DNA of 64,000 nt from Bacteroides sp. Marseille-P3684 (lineage in GTDB: Bacteria; Bacteroidota; Bacteroidia; Bacteroidales; Bacteroidaceae), in contig NZ_LT985808.1 of the NCBI RefSeq assembly GCF_900291465.1, forward strand, positions 2,118,575 to 2,182,574, given 5' to 3'. Made by a program: the position numbers and the translations under genes. Positions 54,429 through 64,000 of this stretch are shown one piece after another. The first letter of the stretch is position 1. Each line of letters begins with the position of its first letter. Under the pieces are notes generated by a model that did no database searches, was not told the origin of the DNA, and saw only the letters and a program-made list of their open reading frames with translations.

Positions 54429-55511
54429 TTAGGCTTGTACGCCGAATTTGTAAATGGTGGTTTGTAGGTACTGTTCTCCCGGCATCAATACAGCCGTGGG
54501 GAAATGTGCCTTGTTGGGAGTGTCGGGGAAGTGTTGGGCTTCGAAGCAGACGGCACTTCGGTCGGGGAAGGTAGCACCATGTGCACCCTCCATACCATGA
54601 TTCCAGTTGGCAGTGTAGAACTGGAGTCCCGGTTCGGTGGTGTACACTTCCAGCGTACGTCCGCTTTCCGGCTCGATGCAGCGGGCTGCAAAGCTGAGTT
54701 CGCCGGCCTCCTTTTTATTCAATACGTAGCAATGGTCGTATCCGTTCGCCTGCTTCAGCTGGATGAAGTTGTCGTTAATCCGTTCGCCGACGGTATGAGG
54801 CGTACGGAAATCCATGGGAGTACCTGCCACCGGTGCCACTTCTCCGGTCGGAATCGAGGTGGCGTCCGTCGGTAAATAGAAGTCGGCATGGATGGTCACC
54901 AGGTTGTCATAAACATCCGGTGTCGGATTGCCGATGCCTGAAAGGCTGAAGAACGCATGATTGGTGAGGTTGACCAGTGTCTTTTTGTCAGTGGTGGCAC
55001 GGTAGTCGATGCGGAGTTCGTTGTCGTCGGTAAGCGTGTAAGTCATTTCCACATTTACATTGCCGGGGAATCCTTCTTCTCCGTCGGCAGACAGATAATG
55101 GAAGACGATGTGCGAGTTGTCATGTGCCACAACGTCCCATACACGTTTATGGAATCCGGTGGGTCCTCCGTGGAGAGAATTCGGACCATTGTTGATGGCC
55201 AGCGTATATTCTTTTCCGTCGAGAACAAACTTTCCGTTGGCAATGCGGTTGCCGTATCGTCCGATGGTCGTGCTGAGGCAATCTACCGGACTGTTGATCA
55301 AATGTTCCAGGGAGTCATGCCCCTGGATGACGTTTGCAAAACGACCTTCCTTGTCCGGGGCAAACAGAGACAGGATGGCGGCTCCGTAGTTGGTGACAGC
55401 CATTTCCATGCCTCCCTGATTGCTGAGGATGTAAAGGTCGGTGTTTTTCCCGTCGATGGTGGATTGGAAATCTTCGCGCTTCAGGCACGAACGATTTACT
55501 GAGGTACTCAT
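54429..55511 (-). CDS. galM: Aldose 1-epimerase, cytoplasmic form
   Basis: Second mutarotase, 360 residues, without signal peptide (MSTSVNRSCLKREDF), so cytoplasmic. NYGAAILSLFAPDKEG, GRYGNRIANGKFVLDG, LVNLTNHAFFSLSG (catalytic His) and PTAVLMPGEQY (position of the catalytic Glu, here MPGEQ) are the family landmarks. It is the first gene of a galM-galK unit and supplies alpha-galactose to galactokinase. The presence of secreted and cytoplasmic copies back to back suggests division of labour. Confidence 0.93.
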   Translation of the reverse strand: MSTSVNRSCLKREDFQSTIDGKNTDLYILSNQGGMEMAVTNYGAAILSLFAPDKEGRFANVIQGHDSLEHLINSPVDCLSTTIGRYGNRIANGKFVLDGKEYTLAINNGPNSLHGGPTGFHKRVWDVVAHDNSHIVFHYLSADGEEGFPGNVNVEMTYTLTDDNELRIDYRATTDKKTLVNLTNHAFFSLSGIGNPTPDVYDNLVTIHADFYLPTDATSIPTGEVAPVAGTPMDFRTPHTVGERINDNFIQLKQANGYDHCYVLNKKEAGELSFAARCIEPESGRTLEVYTTEPGLQFYTANWNHGMEGAHGATFPDRSAVCFEAQHFPDTPNKAHFPTAVLMPGEQYLQTTIYKFGVQA

Positions 55512-55545
55512 AATAAACTTATTTTGTAGGTAATATTAATAGTCG

Positions 55546-55577
55546 CAAATGTATGTAACTTCTTTTTCTTAAACAAA
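55546..55577 (-). promoter_or_regulatory. Promoter of galM-galK
   Basis: Minus strand TTTG (55574-55577), exactly 20 nt, TACATTTG (55546-55553). The -7 box is 34 nt upstream of the ATG. It shows the galactose genes are transcribed apart from the ara genes. Confidence 0.75.
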
Positions 55578-55579
55578 CT

Positions 55580-56887
55580 TCATTCAGAAAAAGCCCGGTT
55601 GCCTTGAAGTGCCGTCAGGAGGTCTGCAACAATGAAGCTGCTTCCGCCGACGAAGAGGCAGTCGTTGGCGCCGGCTTCTTCCTGAGCTTGTCTCAATGCC
55701 GTTTCCACGCTGTCGTAACAACGTCCGTCCAGTCCGTGGCTGGCAGCTAATGCCTGCAGGTCATGGGCAGGCATGGCACGCTTGACGCTGGCTTGCGTGA
55801 AATAGTAGACAGCCTGTCGGGGCAGCAACTCAAGGACACCGTTGATATCCTTGTCATTCACCATGCCGAACACGATGCGCAGGGTGTCACACGGTTGCTG
55901 TCTGAGTTGCTCGACAATGTATTGGATTCCTCCGACATTATGCCCGGTGTCGCAGATGAGTGTCGGATGCTCGCCGAGACGTTGCCAGCGTCCCATGAGT
56001 CCGGTCAGTTCGCAGACGTGGGCAAATCCTTTCCGCACATCGGATTCCGTGAACCGGATGCCACGTTCATGCAGGACAGGCAAGGCGGTCAGGAGGGTGT
56101 TGGTGTTCTTCTCCTGGCAGAATCCGCCGAGTTGTCCCTGTAAGTCCGGATAATCGGAAGTCTGGTATAGAAAACCTCCCCCGGCTTGGGGAAGGGCGGA
56201 CAGCAAGGGATGTATGTCTTCGGCAAAATGGATGGGAGCGTTTTTCTCATGAGCTTTGGCAAGGAAGACCGGACGTGTCTCCGGTGTGGTCTCTCCGATG
56301 ACAACCGGGATGCCTGGCTTGATGATGCCGGCTTTCTCTGCGGCAATCTTGTCCAGGGTATTGCCCAGGAATTGCATGTGGTCCATGCTGATGTTGGTGA
56401 TGATGCTGAGCTCGGGGACGATGATGTTGGTGCAGTCCAGGCGACCGCCCAGTCCGACTTCGATGACGGCGATGTCGACCTGTTGTTCGGCAAAGTAGTT
56501 GAAGGCCATCGCTGTCGTCAGCTCAAAGAAGGAAGGATGGAGCGGTTCGAAGAAAGAACGTTCCTTTTCGACAAAACGAATGACTTCTTCCTCCGGTATC
56601 GGTTTCCCGTTGATGCGGATGCGTTCCCGGAAGTCAATCAAGTGGGGGGAGGTGTAAAGTCCGGTCTTGTAGCCGGCGCTTTGCAGGATGGCTGCCAATG
56701 TGTGGGAGCAGGAACCTTTGCCATTGGTCCCGGCGATATGGATGGTGCGGAACTTCCGGTGCGGATGTCCGAAATGCTCGTCTAGCAGATTGGTATTTTC
56801 CAGTCCCTCTTTATAAGCGGCTTTGCCCACTTGCTGGAACATCGGAGCGCTGTCAAAGAGGTAGTTCAATGTCTCTTGGTAGGTCAT
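55580..56887 (-). CDS. folC: Folylpolyglutamate synthase/dihydrofolate synthase
   Basis: Adds glutamate to dihydropteroate and folates. 435 residues, Mur-ligase fold: the ATP-binding HIAGTNGKGSCSHTLA is near residue 50, FRERIRINGKPI near 88, VGLGGRLDCTN near 143 and MDHMQFLGNT near 165 (Mg and substrate residues). The C-terminal domain has DTGHNVGG near 311. All catalytic motifs are intact. Monocistronic, with a -7 box at 56915-56922. Confidence 0.94.
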   Translation of the reverse strand: MTYQETLNYLFDSAPMFQQVGKAAYKEGLENTNLLDEHFGHPHRKFRTIHIAGTNGKGSCSHTLAAILQSAGYKTGLYTSPHLIDFRERIRINGKPIPEEEVIRFVEKERSFFEPLHPSFFELTTAMAFNYFAEQQVDIAVIEVGLGGRLDCTNIIVPELSIITNISMDHMQFLGNTLDKIAAEKAGIIKPGIPVVIGETTPETRPVFLAKAHEKNAPIHFAEDIHPLLSALPQAGGGFLYQTSDYPDLQGQLGGFCQEKNTNTLLTALPVLHERGIRFTESDVRKGFAHVCELTGLMGRWQRLGEHPTLICDTGHNVGGIQYIVEQLRQQPCDTLRIVFGMVNDKDINGVLELLPRQAVYYFTQASVKRAMPAHDLQALAASHGLDGRCYDSVETALRQAQEEAGANDCLFVGGSSFIVADLLTALQGNRAFSE

Positions 56888-56914
56888 AATTCAAAACTAA
56901 TAGATAGTCGCTGA

Positions 56915-56922
56915 CAAAGATA
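56915..56922 (-). promoter_or_regulatory. -7 box of folC
   Basis: TATCTTTG on the minus strand, 27 nt upstream of the folC start; no clear -33 partner. Confidence 0.5.
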
Positions 56923-57048
56923 CATATTATTTTGATTATGTTTTGCTACTGACAAGAAGGAAATGTGGGGTAGAAGAGGGGTTGGAAGTGACGAATTGTA
57001 GCGGTTGACCTGATAGGGTACGGAATGACAATCTGATAGCTGATAACG

Positions 57049-57084
57049 AAAAAAAGGGTGTGCCCTTGTCTGGAACACACCCTT
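57049..57084 (-). terminator. Terminator of grpE-dnaJ
   Basis: AAGGGTGTG pairs with CACACCCTT; on the minus strand a run of seven T follows the stem. It starts 23 nt after the dnaJ stop. The stem resembles the IS1182-type ends seen elsewhere, but the T-run and position fit a terminator. Confidence 0.85.
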
Positions 57085-57107
57085 GATTCGGTTTGTGAGT
57101 ATAAGTC

Positions 57108-58274
57108 TTAGTCAAAGAAGTTACGGAAGCGGCGGAAAATCTTTTCCTTGATGCTGGAGCTGGGTTTGAAGTTCTCGGAATCCTGCATTTTCTCCAAGGC
57201 GTTCTTCTCGTCTTTCGAGAGTGTTTCCGGGATATAGACGCTCACATTGACCAGCAGGTCACCGTTGCCATATCCGTTCACATTGGGCAGACCTTTGCCA
57301 CGCAGGCGGAGTACTTTTCCCGGTTGGGTTCCCGGCTCGATTTTCACCTTTGCTTTCCCGTCGATGGTCGGTATTTCTACCGTACTGCCGAGGGCGGCCA
57401 TCGGGATGCTCAGCAACAGGTTGTAGACCAAGTCATTTTCATCGCGGATAAGTTCGGGATGCGGTTCCTCTTCGATTTGAATCAGCAAGTCTCCGGGAAT
57501 ACCGTTGTGACGTCCGGCATTGCCTTTGCCGCTCATGGACAATTGCATGCCTTCGGCTACACCGGCGGGAATCTTTACTTCGACTACTTCTTCGCCATAG
57601 ACGATGCCTTCGCCGCCGCACTCCTTACATTTGTTCTTGATGATTTTGCCTTCTCCATTACATTGCGGACAGACAGTCTGTGTCTGCATCATGCCGAAGA
57701 TGCTCTGCTGGGTGCGCAGGATGTGTCCGCTACCCTTACACGTCGGACAGGTCTCTGTCCCGCTGTTGCCCTCGGCACCTGTCCCGTGGCAATGGCTACA
57801 GGGCACATATTTCTTCAGCTTGAACTTCTTGGTCGTACCGTTGGCAATGTCTTTCAGCGAGAGCTTTACCTTCACGCGCAGGTCGGAGCCACGGAACTTG
57901 CGTTGGGCCTGTGAACTGCCTCCTCCGCCGAATCCGCTGAAGCCTCCGAATCCGCCATGTCCGCCGAAAATGTCACCGAACATGGAGAAGATGTCGTCCA
58001 TGGACATGCCCTGGCCTCCACCGAATCCACCGCCGAATCCTCCGGCACCGCTCATCCCTTCATGACCGAACTGGTCATAACGGGCGCGCTTGTCAGGATT
58101 GCTGAGCACTTCATAGGCTTCGGCAGCTTCTTTGAATTTTTCTTCGGCTTCCTTGTCGCCCGGGTTCTTGTCCGGGTGATATTGGATGGCCTTCTTGCGG
58201 TACGCCTTCTTTATTTCATCTGCGCTGGCGCTTTTGTCTACGCCGAGCACTTCATAATAATCTCTTTTTGCCAT
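57108..58274 (-). CDS. dnaJ: Chaperone DnaJ (Hsp40)
   Basis: Co-chaperone that stimulates DnaK ATPase. 388 residues: J domain 1-70 with HPD ([11 protein letters not shown]), a Gly/Phe-rich region (about 75-125), a zinc-finger domain with four CxxCxGxG-type motifs ([32 protein letters not shown]; about 158-225), then the C-terminal substrate-binding domains. The set is complete. It lies 31 nt behind grpE. Confidence 0.97.
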   Translation of the reverse strand: MAKRDYYEVLGVDKSASADEIKKAYRKKAIQYHPDKNPGDKEAEEKFKEAAEAYEVLSNPDKRARYDQFGHEGMSGAGGFGGGFGGGQGMSMDDIFSMFGDIFGGHGGFGGFSGFGGGGSSQAQRKFRGSDLRVKVKLSLKDIANGTTKKFKLKKYVPCSHCHGTGAEGNSGTETCPTCKGSGHILRTQQSIFGMMQTQTVCPQCNGEGKIIKNKCKECGGEGIVYGEEVVEVKIPAGVAEGMQLSMSGKGNAGRHNGIPGDLLIQIEEEPHPELIRDENDLVYNLLLSIPMAALGSTVEIPTIDGKAKVKIEPGTQPGKVLRLRGKGLPNVNGYGNGDLLVNVSVYIPETLSKDEKNALEKMQDSENFKPSSSIKEKIFRRFRNFFD

Positions 58275-58305
58275 AGTCAGTTTCTTTTAGATGTTGCATC
58301 ACCGG

Positions 58306-58884
58306 TCATTGCGCCACGGCAACCTTTGCATGACGGATGACTTTGTCGTTCAGCTTGTAGCCGGTCTGTACGCAGTCGAGCACCTTGCCTTTCTGGTCTT
58401 CGCTCGGAGCAGGAATCATGGCGATTGCCTCATGAAAGTCGGTGTTGAAGTCTGCGCCTTCGGTCTCAATCTTGTTCAGTCCTTCTTGCGACAGGATTTT
58501 CAGGAATTTGGCGTTAATCAGCTCCATTCCTTCACGCAAGGCCTGTGCATCGTCCGATTTTTGCATGTTAAGGAGGGCACGTTCCATGTCGTCCAGTACG
58601 GGCAAGATGGCAGTGATGGTCTTTTCAGCGGCAGTCTTGATGATTTCCGACTTCTCTTTTATGGTACGTTTCCGATAGTTGTCAAATTCAGCGGACAGGC
58701 GCAGGTACTTGTCCTGCAGGTCGGCAATGCGTGCTTCTGCCTCGTCCAGACTTTGTTGCAGCTTTTCTTCCGGAGAAAGTTCAGGTGCTGCTTGCTCGGC
58801 TTGTTGCTCTGTCTGTTGTGCTTCTGCTGTTTCCTGAGTGTTCACTTTCTCTTGGTCCATGTTTTCGTTTGTTGTTGAATTCAT
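58306..58884 (-). CDS. grpE: Nucleotide exchange factor GrpE
   Basis: Releases ADP from DnaK. 192 residues: an acidic Gln/Glu-rich N-terminus (about 1-45), a long helix with RLSAEFDNYRKRTIKEKSEI (about 65-85), and the beta-domain with AIAMIPAPSEDQKGKVLDCVQTGYKLNDKVIRHAKVAVAQ at the end. It pairs with dnaJ in a two-gene heat-shock unit. The -7 box is of the ordinary housekeeping type; no CIRCE-like element was seen. Confidence 0.95.
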   Translation of the reverse strand: MNSTTNENMDQEKVNTQETAEAQQTEQQAEQAAPELSPEEKLQQSLDEAEARIADLQDKYLRLSAEFDNYRKRTIKEKSEIIKTAAEKTITAILPVLDDMERALLNMQKSDDAQALREGMELINAKFLKILSQEGLNKIETEGADFNTDFHEAIAMIPAPSEDQKGKVLDCVQTGYKLNDKVIRHAKVAVAQ

Positions 58885-58995
58885 GTCTATATGATTTTAT
58901 TATTATGCTGAAATAGGGTGGATGGTTGTTCTTAAAGAACACGAATGCTCCCTACAAAATGTTTGCCAACCGGTAAAAACTTCTTATCGAAGTTG

Positions 58996-59003
58996 CAAAG
59001 GTA
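58996..59003 (-). promoter_or_regulatory. -7 box of grpE-dnaJ
   Basis: TACCTTTG on the minus strand in the divergent region shared with the ABC-F gene; it is about 110 nt upstream of the grpE start. Confidence 0.5.
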
Positions 59004-59050
59004 GATAAATTTGTCGGGGAGGCTGTCAGTTTGACACTGTTTTTTTGTGT

Positions 59051-59058
59051 ACCTTTGC
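59051..59058 (+). promoter_or_regulatory. -7 box of the ABC-F gene
   Basis: TACCTTTG with TTTG 17 nt upstream (59030-59033), 44 nt before the start codon. Confidence 0.6.
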
Positions 59059-59090
59059 AGCCGGTTAAATGAGCTACTATAATATAATAA

Positions 59091-60719
<1,629 letters not shown>

Positions 60720-60744
60720 GGCCGGAAGGTCCCGCTGACGGAAG

Positions 60745-60792
60745 AATCCTGCATCCGATGTTCCGGAAGGAATGTCCGATGCAGGATTTTTT
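60745..60792 (+). terminator. Terminator after the ABC-F gene
   Basis: AATCCTGCATC pairs with GATGCAGGATT, followed by a T-run (TTTTTTA). It separates this gene from the thr leader. Confidence 0.85.
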
Positions 60793-60834
60793 ATTTATAC
60801 GGATTTTTCTTATCAAAAAAACACCGGAAATATC

Positions 60835-60863
60835 TTGTTTGTAGAAAATAGTCCGTATATTTG
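60835..60863 (+). promoter_or_regulatory. Promoter of the thr operon
   Basis: TTG (60835-60837), 18 nt, TATATTTG (60856-60863). The predicted start near 60870 gives a leader of about 250 nt before thrA. Confidence 0.65.
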
Positions 60864-60893
60864 CATCATTCTATAAACAAAAGACACCAAATT

Positions 60894-60983
60894 ATGACTA
60901 TGTATTATTATCCGTTCACGACAGGCATGGAAATGACAATCACACGAATGTCAACATCCATGATGATGACCCCTCGGGGTTGA
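60894..60983 (+). CDS. Met/Thr-rich leader peptide of the thr operon
   Basis: A 29-codon open frame starting ATG-ACT-ATG, 31 nt after the -7 box, and ending in TGA at 60981-60983. It holds 8 Met and 7 Thr codons, with clusters TTG, TITRM, and three Met in a row followed by Thr (STSMMMTPRG). Thr and Met are end products of the aspartate pathway that the downstream thrA enters, which is what a translating-ribosome attenuator needs. A CCCCTCGGGG hairpin overlaps the last codons. Not previously familiar to me as a named gene. Confidence 0.75.
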   Translation: MTMYYYPFTTGMEMTITRMSTSMMMTPRG

Positions 60984-61119
60984 GGATAATAGTATAGTGT
61001 TTCTACGTGATACACGCCTACGGATGTAGGCAAAACAATCTTTTCTTTTTCTTCTTGTTTAATTCCAATCGGAAGGGCATGGACTCCATTCCTTCCTCTA
61101 CCTTATATTATATACAGAC
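60984..61119 (+). promoter_or_regulatory. Putative attenuator region upstream of thrA
   Basis: Contains GTGT/ACAC (60997-61015), whose loop carries CTAC, then GCCTAC-GGAT-GTAGGC (61016-61031) followed by a pyrimidine-rich tail (CTTTTCTTTTTCTTC). This could act as a terminator with an alternative pairing CTAC/GTAG. A further hairpin GGAAGG...CCTTCC (61071-61096) sits just before the thrA start. The T-run is imperfect, so attenuation is inferred. Confidence 0.5.
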
Positions 61120-63549
61120 ATGAAAGTAATGAAATTCGGGGGGACCTCCGTCGGTTCCATCCACAGCATATTGAGCGTCAAACAGATTGTAGAATCACAG
61201 CACGAACCGGTCATAGTGGTTGTATCGGCACTGGGAGGCATCACCGACAAGCTGATACGCACCTCGCAGATGGCAGCGTCCGGCGACATGGCATACGAGA
61301 AGGAATTCCAGGAAATCGTGCGGAGACACATGGAGATGGTCGATGCCGTCATCCCCGAAGGAACACCCAAGGAGGAGCTCAACCTCGTCGTCTCCGCCCT
61401 GCTCAACGAGTTGAAGGACATCTACCAGGGACTGTACCTCATCAAGGACCTTTCGCCGAAGACCTCGGCTGCCATCGTCAGCTATGGCGAACGGATATCC
61501 TCGCGCATCGTCGCCACACTCATCGACGGAGCACGCTGGTATGACTCCCGTCAGTTCATCAAGACCGAGAAGAAGCACGCCCGCCACATCCTGGACTCCG
61601 AGCTGACCAACCGACTCGTCAAGGAGGCATTTGCCGACCTGCCGCAGGTGGCACTGGTCCCCGGCTTCATCTCCACGGACAAGGACAGCGGCGAAGTGAC
61701 CAACCTCGGACGCGGAGGCTCGGACTACACGGCGGCAATCATCGCCGCGGCACTCGATGCGGACAGCCTTGAGATATGGACCGACGTCGACGGCTTCATG
61801 ACAGCCGACCCCAGGGTCATCTCGACCGCCTACACCATCAACCGCCTGAGCTACGGCGAAGCGATGGAGCTCTGCAACTTCGGGGCGAAGGTGGTCTACC
61901 CGCCGACTATCTACCCGGTGTGCCATAAGAACATCCCCATCCTCATAAAGAACACCTTCAAGCCGGAAGCGAAGGGAACCATCATCTGTGCACAGAACGA
62001 CCCCCACAGCAAGGCTATCAAGGGCATCTCGTCCATCAACGACACCAGCCTCATCACCGTGCAGGGCCTCGGCATGGTGGGAGTCATCGGCGTGAACCAC
62101 CGCATCTTCCGCACGTTGGCGGAAAGTGGCATCAGCGTCTTCCTCGTCTCGCAGGCTTCGTCGGAAAACAGTACCTCCATCGGTGTGAGGAATCAGGATG
62201 CCGCCCTCGCCTGCAAGGTGCTCAACGAAGAGTTCGCCAAGGAGATTGAAATGGGCGAAATCAACCCCATCGAGGCGACCGGTGACCTCGCAACCGTTGC
62301 CATCGTCGGCGAGAACATGAAGCAGACGCCGGGCATCGCCGGAAAACTCTTCGGCACGCTGGGACGGAACGGCATCAACGTCATCGCCTGCGCACAGGGA
62401 GCCTCCGAGACGAACATCTCGTTTGTGGTCGACCGCAAATCGCTGCGCAAGACGCTCAACGTGATTCACGACTCGTTCTTCCTCTCGGAATATCAGGTGC
62501 TCAACCTCTTTGTCTGCGGCGTCGGGACCGTCGGCGGAAGCCTCCTGCAGCAAATCCGCTGCCAGCAGGAGAAACTCATGCAGCAACGCGGGCTGAAGCT
62601 CAACATCGTGGGCATCGCAAACGGACACCACGCGCTCTTCTCACGGGCGGGAATCGACCTTGCCACTTACCGGGAACAGCTGGAACACAGTGCGCCCGGC
62701 TCCATCGAACGCCTCCACGACGAGGTCATCGGCATGAACATCTTCAACTCCGTCTTCGTGGACTGCACGGCAAGCCCCGAGGTGGCATCGCTCTACAAGG
62801 ACTTCCTCGCCCACAACATCTCGGTGGTGGCTGCCAACAAGGTCGCAGCCTCGTCCGCCTTCAAGGATTACAGGGAACTCAAGGAGACGGCACGCCGGAG
62901 AGGGGTCAAATTCCTGTTTGAGACCAACGTGGGAGCCGGACTGCCCGTCATCAACACCATCAACGACCTCATCAACAGCGGCGACAAGATTCTGAAAATC
63001 GAAGCCGTGCTGAGCGGGACGCTGAACTACATCTTCAATAAAATCAGTGCCGACATCCCCTTCAGCGAGACCGTACGCCTGGCAAAGGAGGAAGGATACT
63101 CCGAGCCGGACCCGCGCATCGACTTGAGCGGAAAGGACGTCGTGCGCAAGCTCGTCATCCTGGCTCGCGAGGCGGGATACGAACTGGAACAGGAGGATGT
63201 CGAGAAGCACCTCTTCATCCCCGACTCGTTGTTCCAGAGTTCGCTGGAAGACTTCTGGCGCCAGCTGCCGTCCCTCGATGCGGACTTCGAACAGCGACGC
63301 CGCCAGCTGGAGAGCGAGAACAAACACTGGCGCTTCGTGGCAAAGCTCGACGAAGGAAAGGCTTCCGTCGAACTGCGCGCCGTCGACGCCGGGCACCCCT
63401 TCTATGGACTCGAAGGCAGCAACAACATCATCCTCCTCACCACGGAGCGATACAAAGAATACCCCATGATGATTCAGGGATACGGAGCGGGAGCGGGAGT
63501 CACCGCCGCCGGGGTATTTGCCGACATCATGCGCATTGCAAACATCTGA
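61120..63549 (+). CDS. thrA: Bifunctional aspartate kinase/homoserine dehydrogenase
   Basis: First and third enzymes of the aspartate pathway to threonine and methionine in one 809-residue polypeptide. The kinase begins MKVMKFGGTSVGSIHSI and includes TNLGRGGSDYTAA (near 194) and DVDGFMTADPR. Central ACT domains occupy about 310-455 (SLITVQGLGMVGVIGV, then TVAIVGENMKQTPG). The dehydrogenase has the NAD(P)-binding FVCGVGTVGGSLLQQI (near 467) and the catalytic stretch VLSGTLNYIFNKI (near 630) with SEPDPRIDLSGKDVVRK. Strong C/G bias at third positions, shared with neighbours on both sides. Confidence 0.97.
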   Translation: MKVMKFGGTSVGSIHSILSVKQIVESQHEPVIVVVSALGGITDKLIRTSQMAASGDMAYEKEFQEIVRRHMEMVDAVIPEGTPKEELNLVVSALLNELKDIYQGLYLIKDLSPKTSAAIVSYGERISSRIVATLIDGARWYDSRQFIKTEKKHARHILDSELTNRLVKEAFADLPQVALVPGFISTDKDSGEVTNLGRGGSDYTAAIIAAALDADSLEIWTDVDGFMTADPRVISTAYTINRLSYGEAMELCNFGAKVVYPPTIYPVCHKNIPILIKNTFKPEAKGTIICAQNDPHSKAIKGISSINDTSLITVQGLGMVGVIGVNHRIFRTLAESGISVFLVSQASSENSTSIGVRNQDAALACKVLNEEFAKEIEMGEINPIEATGDLATVAIVGENMKQTPGIAGKLFGTLGRNGINVIACAQGASETNISFVVDRKSLRKTLNVIHDSFFLSEYQVLNLFVCGVGTVGGSLLQQIRCQQEKLMQQRGLKLNIVGIANGHHALFSRAGIDLATYREQLEHSAPGSIERLHDEVIGMNIFNSVFVDCTASPEVASLYKDFLAHNISVVAANKVAASSAFKDYRELKETARRRGVKFLFETNVGAGLPVINTINDLINSGDKILKIEAVLSGTLNYIFNKISADIPFSETVRLAKEEGYSEPDPRIDLSGKDVVRKLVILAREAGYELEQEDVEKHLFIPDSLFQSSLEDFWRQLPSLDADFEQRRRQLESENKHWRFVAKLDEGKASVELRAVDAGHPFYGLEGSNNIILLTTERYKEYPMMIQGYGAGAGVTAAGVFADIMRIANI

Positions 63550-63585
63550 CAAATTTTCAAGACATACTTAAAGAGGGAGAACCTT

Positions 63586-64000
63586 ATGAAACACATCATC
63601 ATTTTAGGAGACGGCATGGCGGACTGGCCCGTGGAACAGCTCGGGAACCGCACGCTGCTGCAACATGCACACACGCCGAACATGGACCGGCTGGCTCGCA
63701 ACGGACGTTGCGGATGCCTGACAACCGTACCCGAAGGCTTCCATCCCGGAAGCGAAGTGGCAAACATGTCCGTCCTGGGATACGACCTGAACCGGGTCTA
63801 CGAGGGGCGCGGCGTGCTGGAAGCTGCCAGCATGGGCGTCGACCTGCAGCCGGGCGACATGGCGATGCGCTGCAACCTCGTCTGCATCGACGGCGACCTG
63901 CTGAAGAACCATTCCGCCGGACACATCACCACCGCTGAGGCGGCGGAACTCATCGAATACCTCCAGGCGCACCTGGGCAACGACCGCGTGCACTTCTACA
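63586..64000 (+). CDS. ApgM-type phosphoglycerate-mutase-like protein, proposed homoserine kinase (3' end outside window)
   Basis: The first 138 residues are visible. The start MKHIIILGDGMADWPVEQLG and PEGFHPGSEVANMSVLGYDL are typical of archaeal-type cofactor-independent phosphoglycerate mutases (alkaline-phosphatase superfamily; metal-binding Asp in GDG, nucleophile Ser in GSEVANMS). In Bacteroides this gene lies between thrA and thrC, no classical thrB is present, and the branch has been proposed to be the homoserine kinase. Position 36 nt after thrA fits. The end and any thrC lie beyond the window. Confidence 0.82.
   Translation, partial: MKHIIILGDGMADWPVEQLGNRTLLQHAHTPNMDRLARNGRCGCLTTVPEGFHPGSEVANMSVLGYDLNRVYEGRGVLEAASMGVDLQPGDMAMRCNLVCIDGDLLKNHSAGHITTAEAAELIEYLQAHLGNDRVHFY

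Noticed and set aside
57049-57084. Another IS1182-type end
   Set aside because: It shares the GGGTGTG/CACACCC stem, but the T-run and the place right after dnaJ fit a terminator.
61195-62631. 478-codon minus-strand open frame opposite thrA
   Set aside because: Shadow of thrA, same cause; a second shadow of 303 codons lies at 62641-63552.

Overview
The window looks like a chromosomal segment of a Bacteroidales bacterium, most likely Bacteroides or the closely related Phocaeicola. The evidence is a large type II-C Cas9 with a 47-nt CRISPR repeat, many promoters of the Bacteroides type (TTG or TTTG, 19-20 nt, TAnnTTTG), ribosomal protein S16 with an Ala/Glu-rich tail, an Rnf operon, and an arabinose cluster built around a Nudix-type AraR regulator. 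No rRNA or tRNA gene was seen. I do not name a species.

Layout. (1) 1-8,270: a type II-C CRISPR-Cas locus. cas9 is cut by the left window edge. cas1 is a wreck, with two internal deletions, a frameshift and a nonsense codon. cas2 is intact and is followed at once by an IS1182-family element. Then comes an array of 13 full 47-nt repeats plus one decayed repeat, with thirteen 30-nt spacers. A GC-rich coding remnant and an orphan IS end lie beyond it. Interference may still work, but adaptation looks dead. Each repeat carries a Bacteroides-type promoter on the minus strand. (2) 8.4-11.5 kb: OmpH-like lipoprotein, a small membrane protein, PepD and RlmH. (3) 11.6-18.2 kb, minus strand: a TolC-MacA-MacB-type efflux operon that runs into a LytS/LytTR two-component pair. 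(4) 18.3-20.6 kb: ribE, an array of 22-bp-period palindromes, an IS-end-like hairpin abutting an ORF-less group II intron, then rpsP. (5) 20.6-23.6 kb: a secreted esterase and an OPT transporter. (6) 24.0-29.6 kb: rseC-like gene plus rnfBCDGEA. (7) 29.8-34.3 kb: a nucleotidyltransferase-like protein, galE, an MFS exporter, a second 22-bp palindrome array and a YeiH-type transporter. (8) 34.4-42.1 kb: a candidate small RNA, a DsbD-type protein, an L-cysteine desulfidase-like protein, an acyl-CoA synthetase, YggS, DUF4494 and RpiB. (9) 42.3-55.6 kb, minus strand: pentose and galactose use. galM-araP-araR-araD and araA-araB-tkt are two arabinose transcription units; galM-galK is a separate unit with its own promoter. 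(10) 55.6-59 kb: folC, grpE-dnaJ. (11) 59-64 kb: an ABC-F ATPase with a degenerate second ATPase site, then a thr operon (Met/Thr-rich leader peptide, thrA, and a phosphoglycerate-mutase-like proposed homoserine kinase cut by the right edge).

How the parts work together. Arabinose is imported by AraP, converted by AraA, AraB and AraD to xylulose 5-phosphate, and passed to Tkt and RpiB. AraR probably represses through a palindrome overlapping the promoter of its own operon. The Rnf complex couples ferredoxin/NAD redox to ion pumping. The thr leader suggests translation-coupled attenuation of aspartate-family synthesis.

Most promising for follow-up are the promoter embedded in every CRISPR repeat together with the dead cas1, the two 22-bp palindrome arrays, and the Met/Thr leader peptide.
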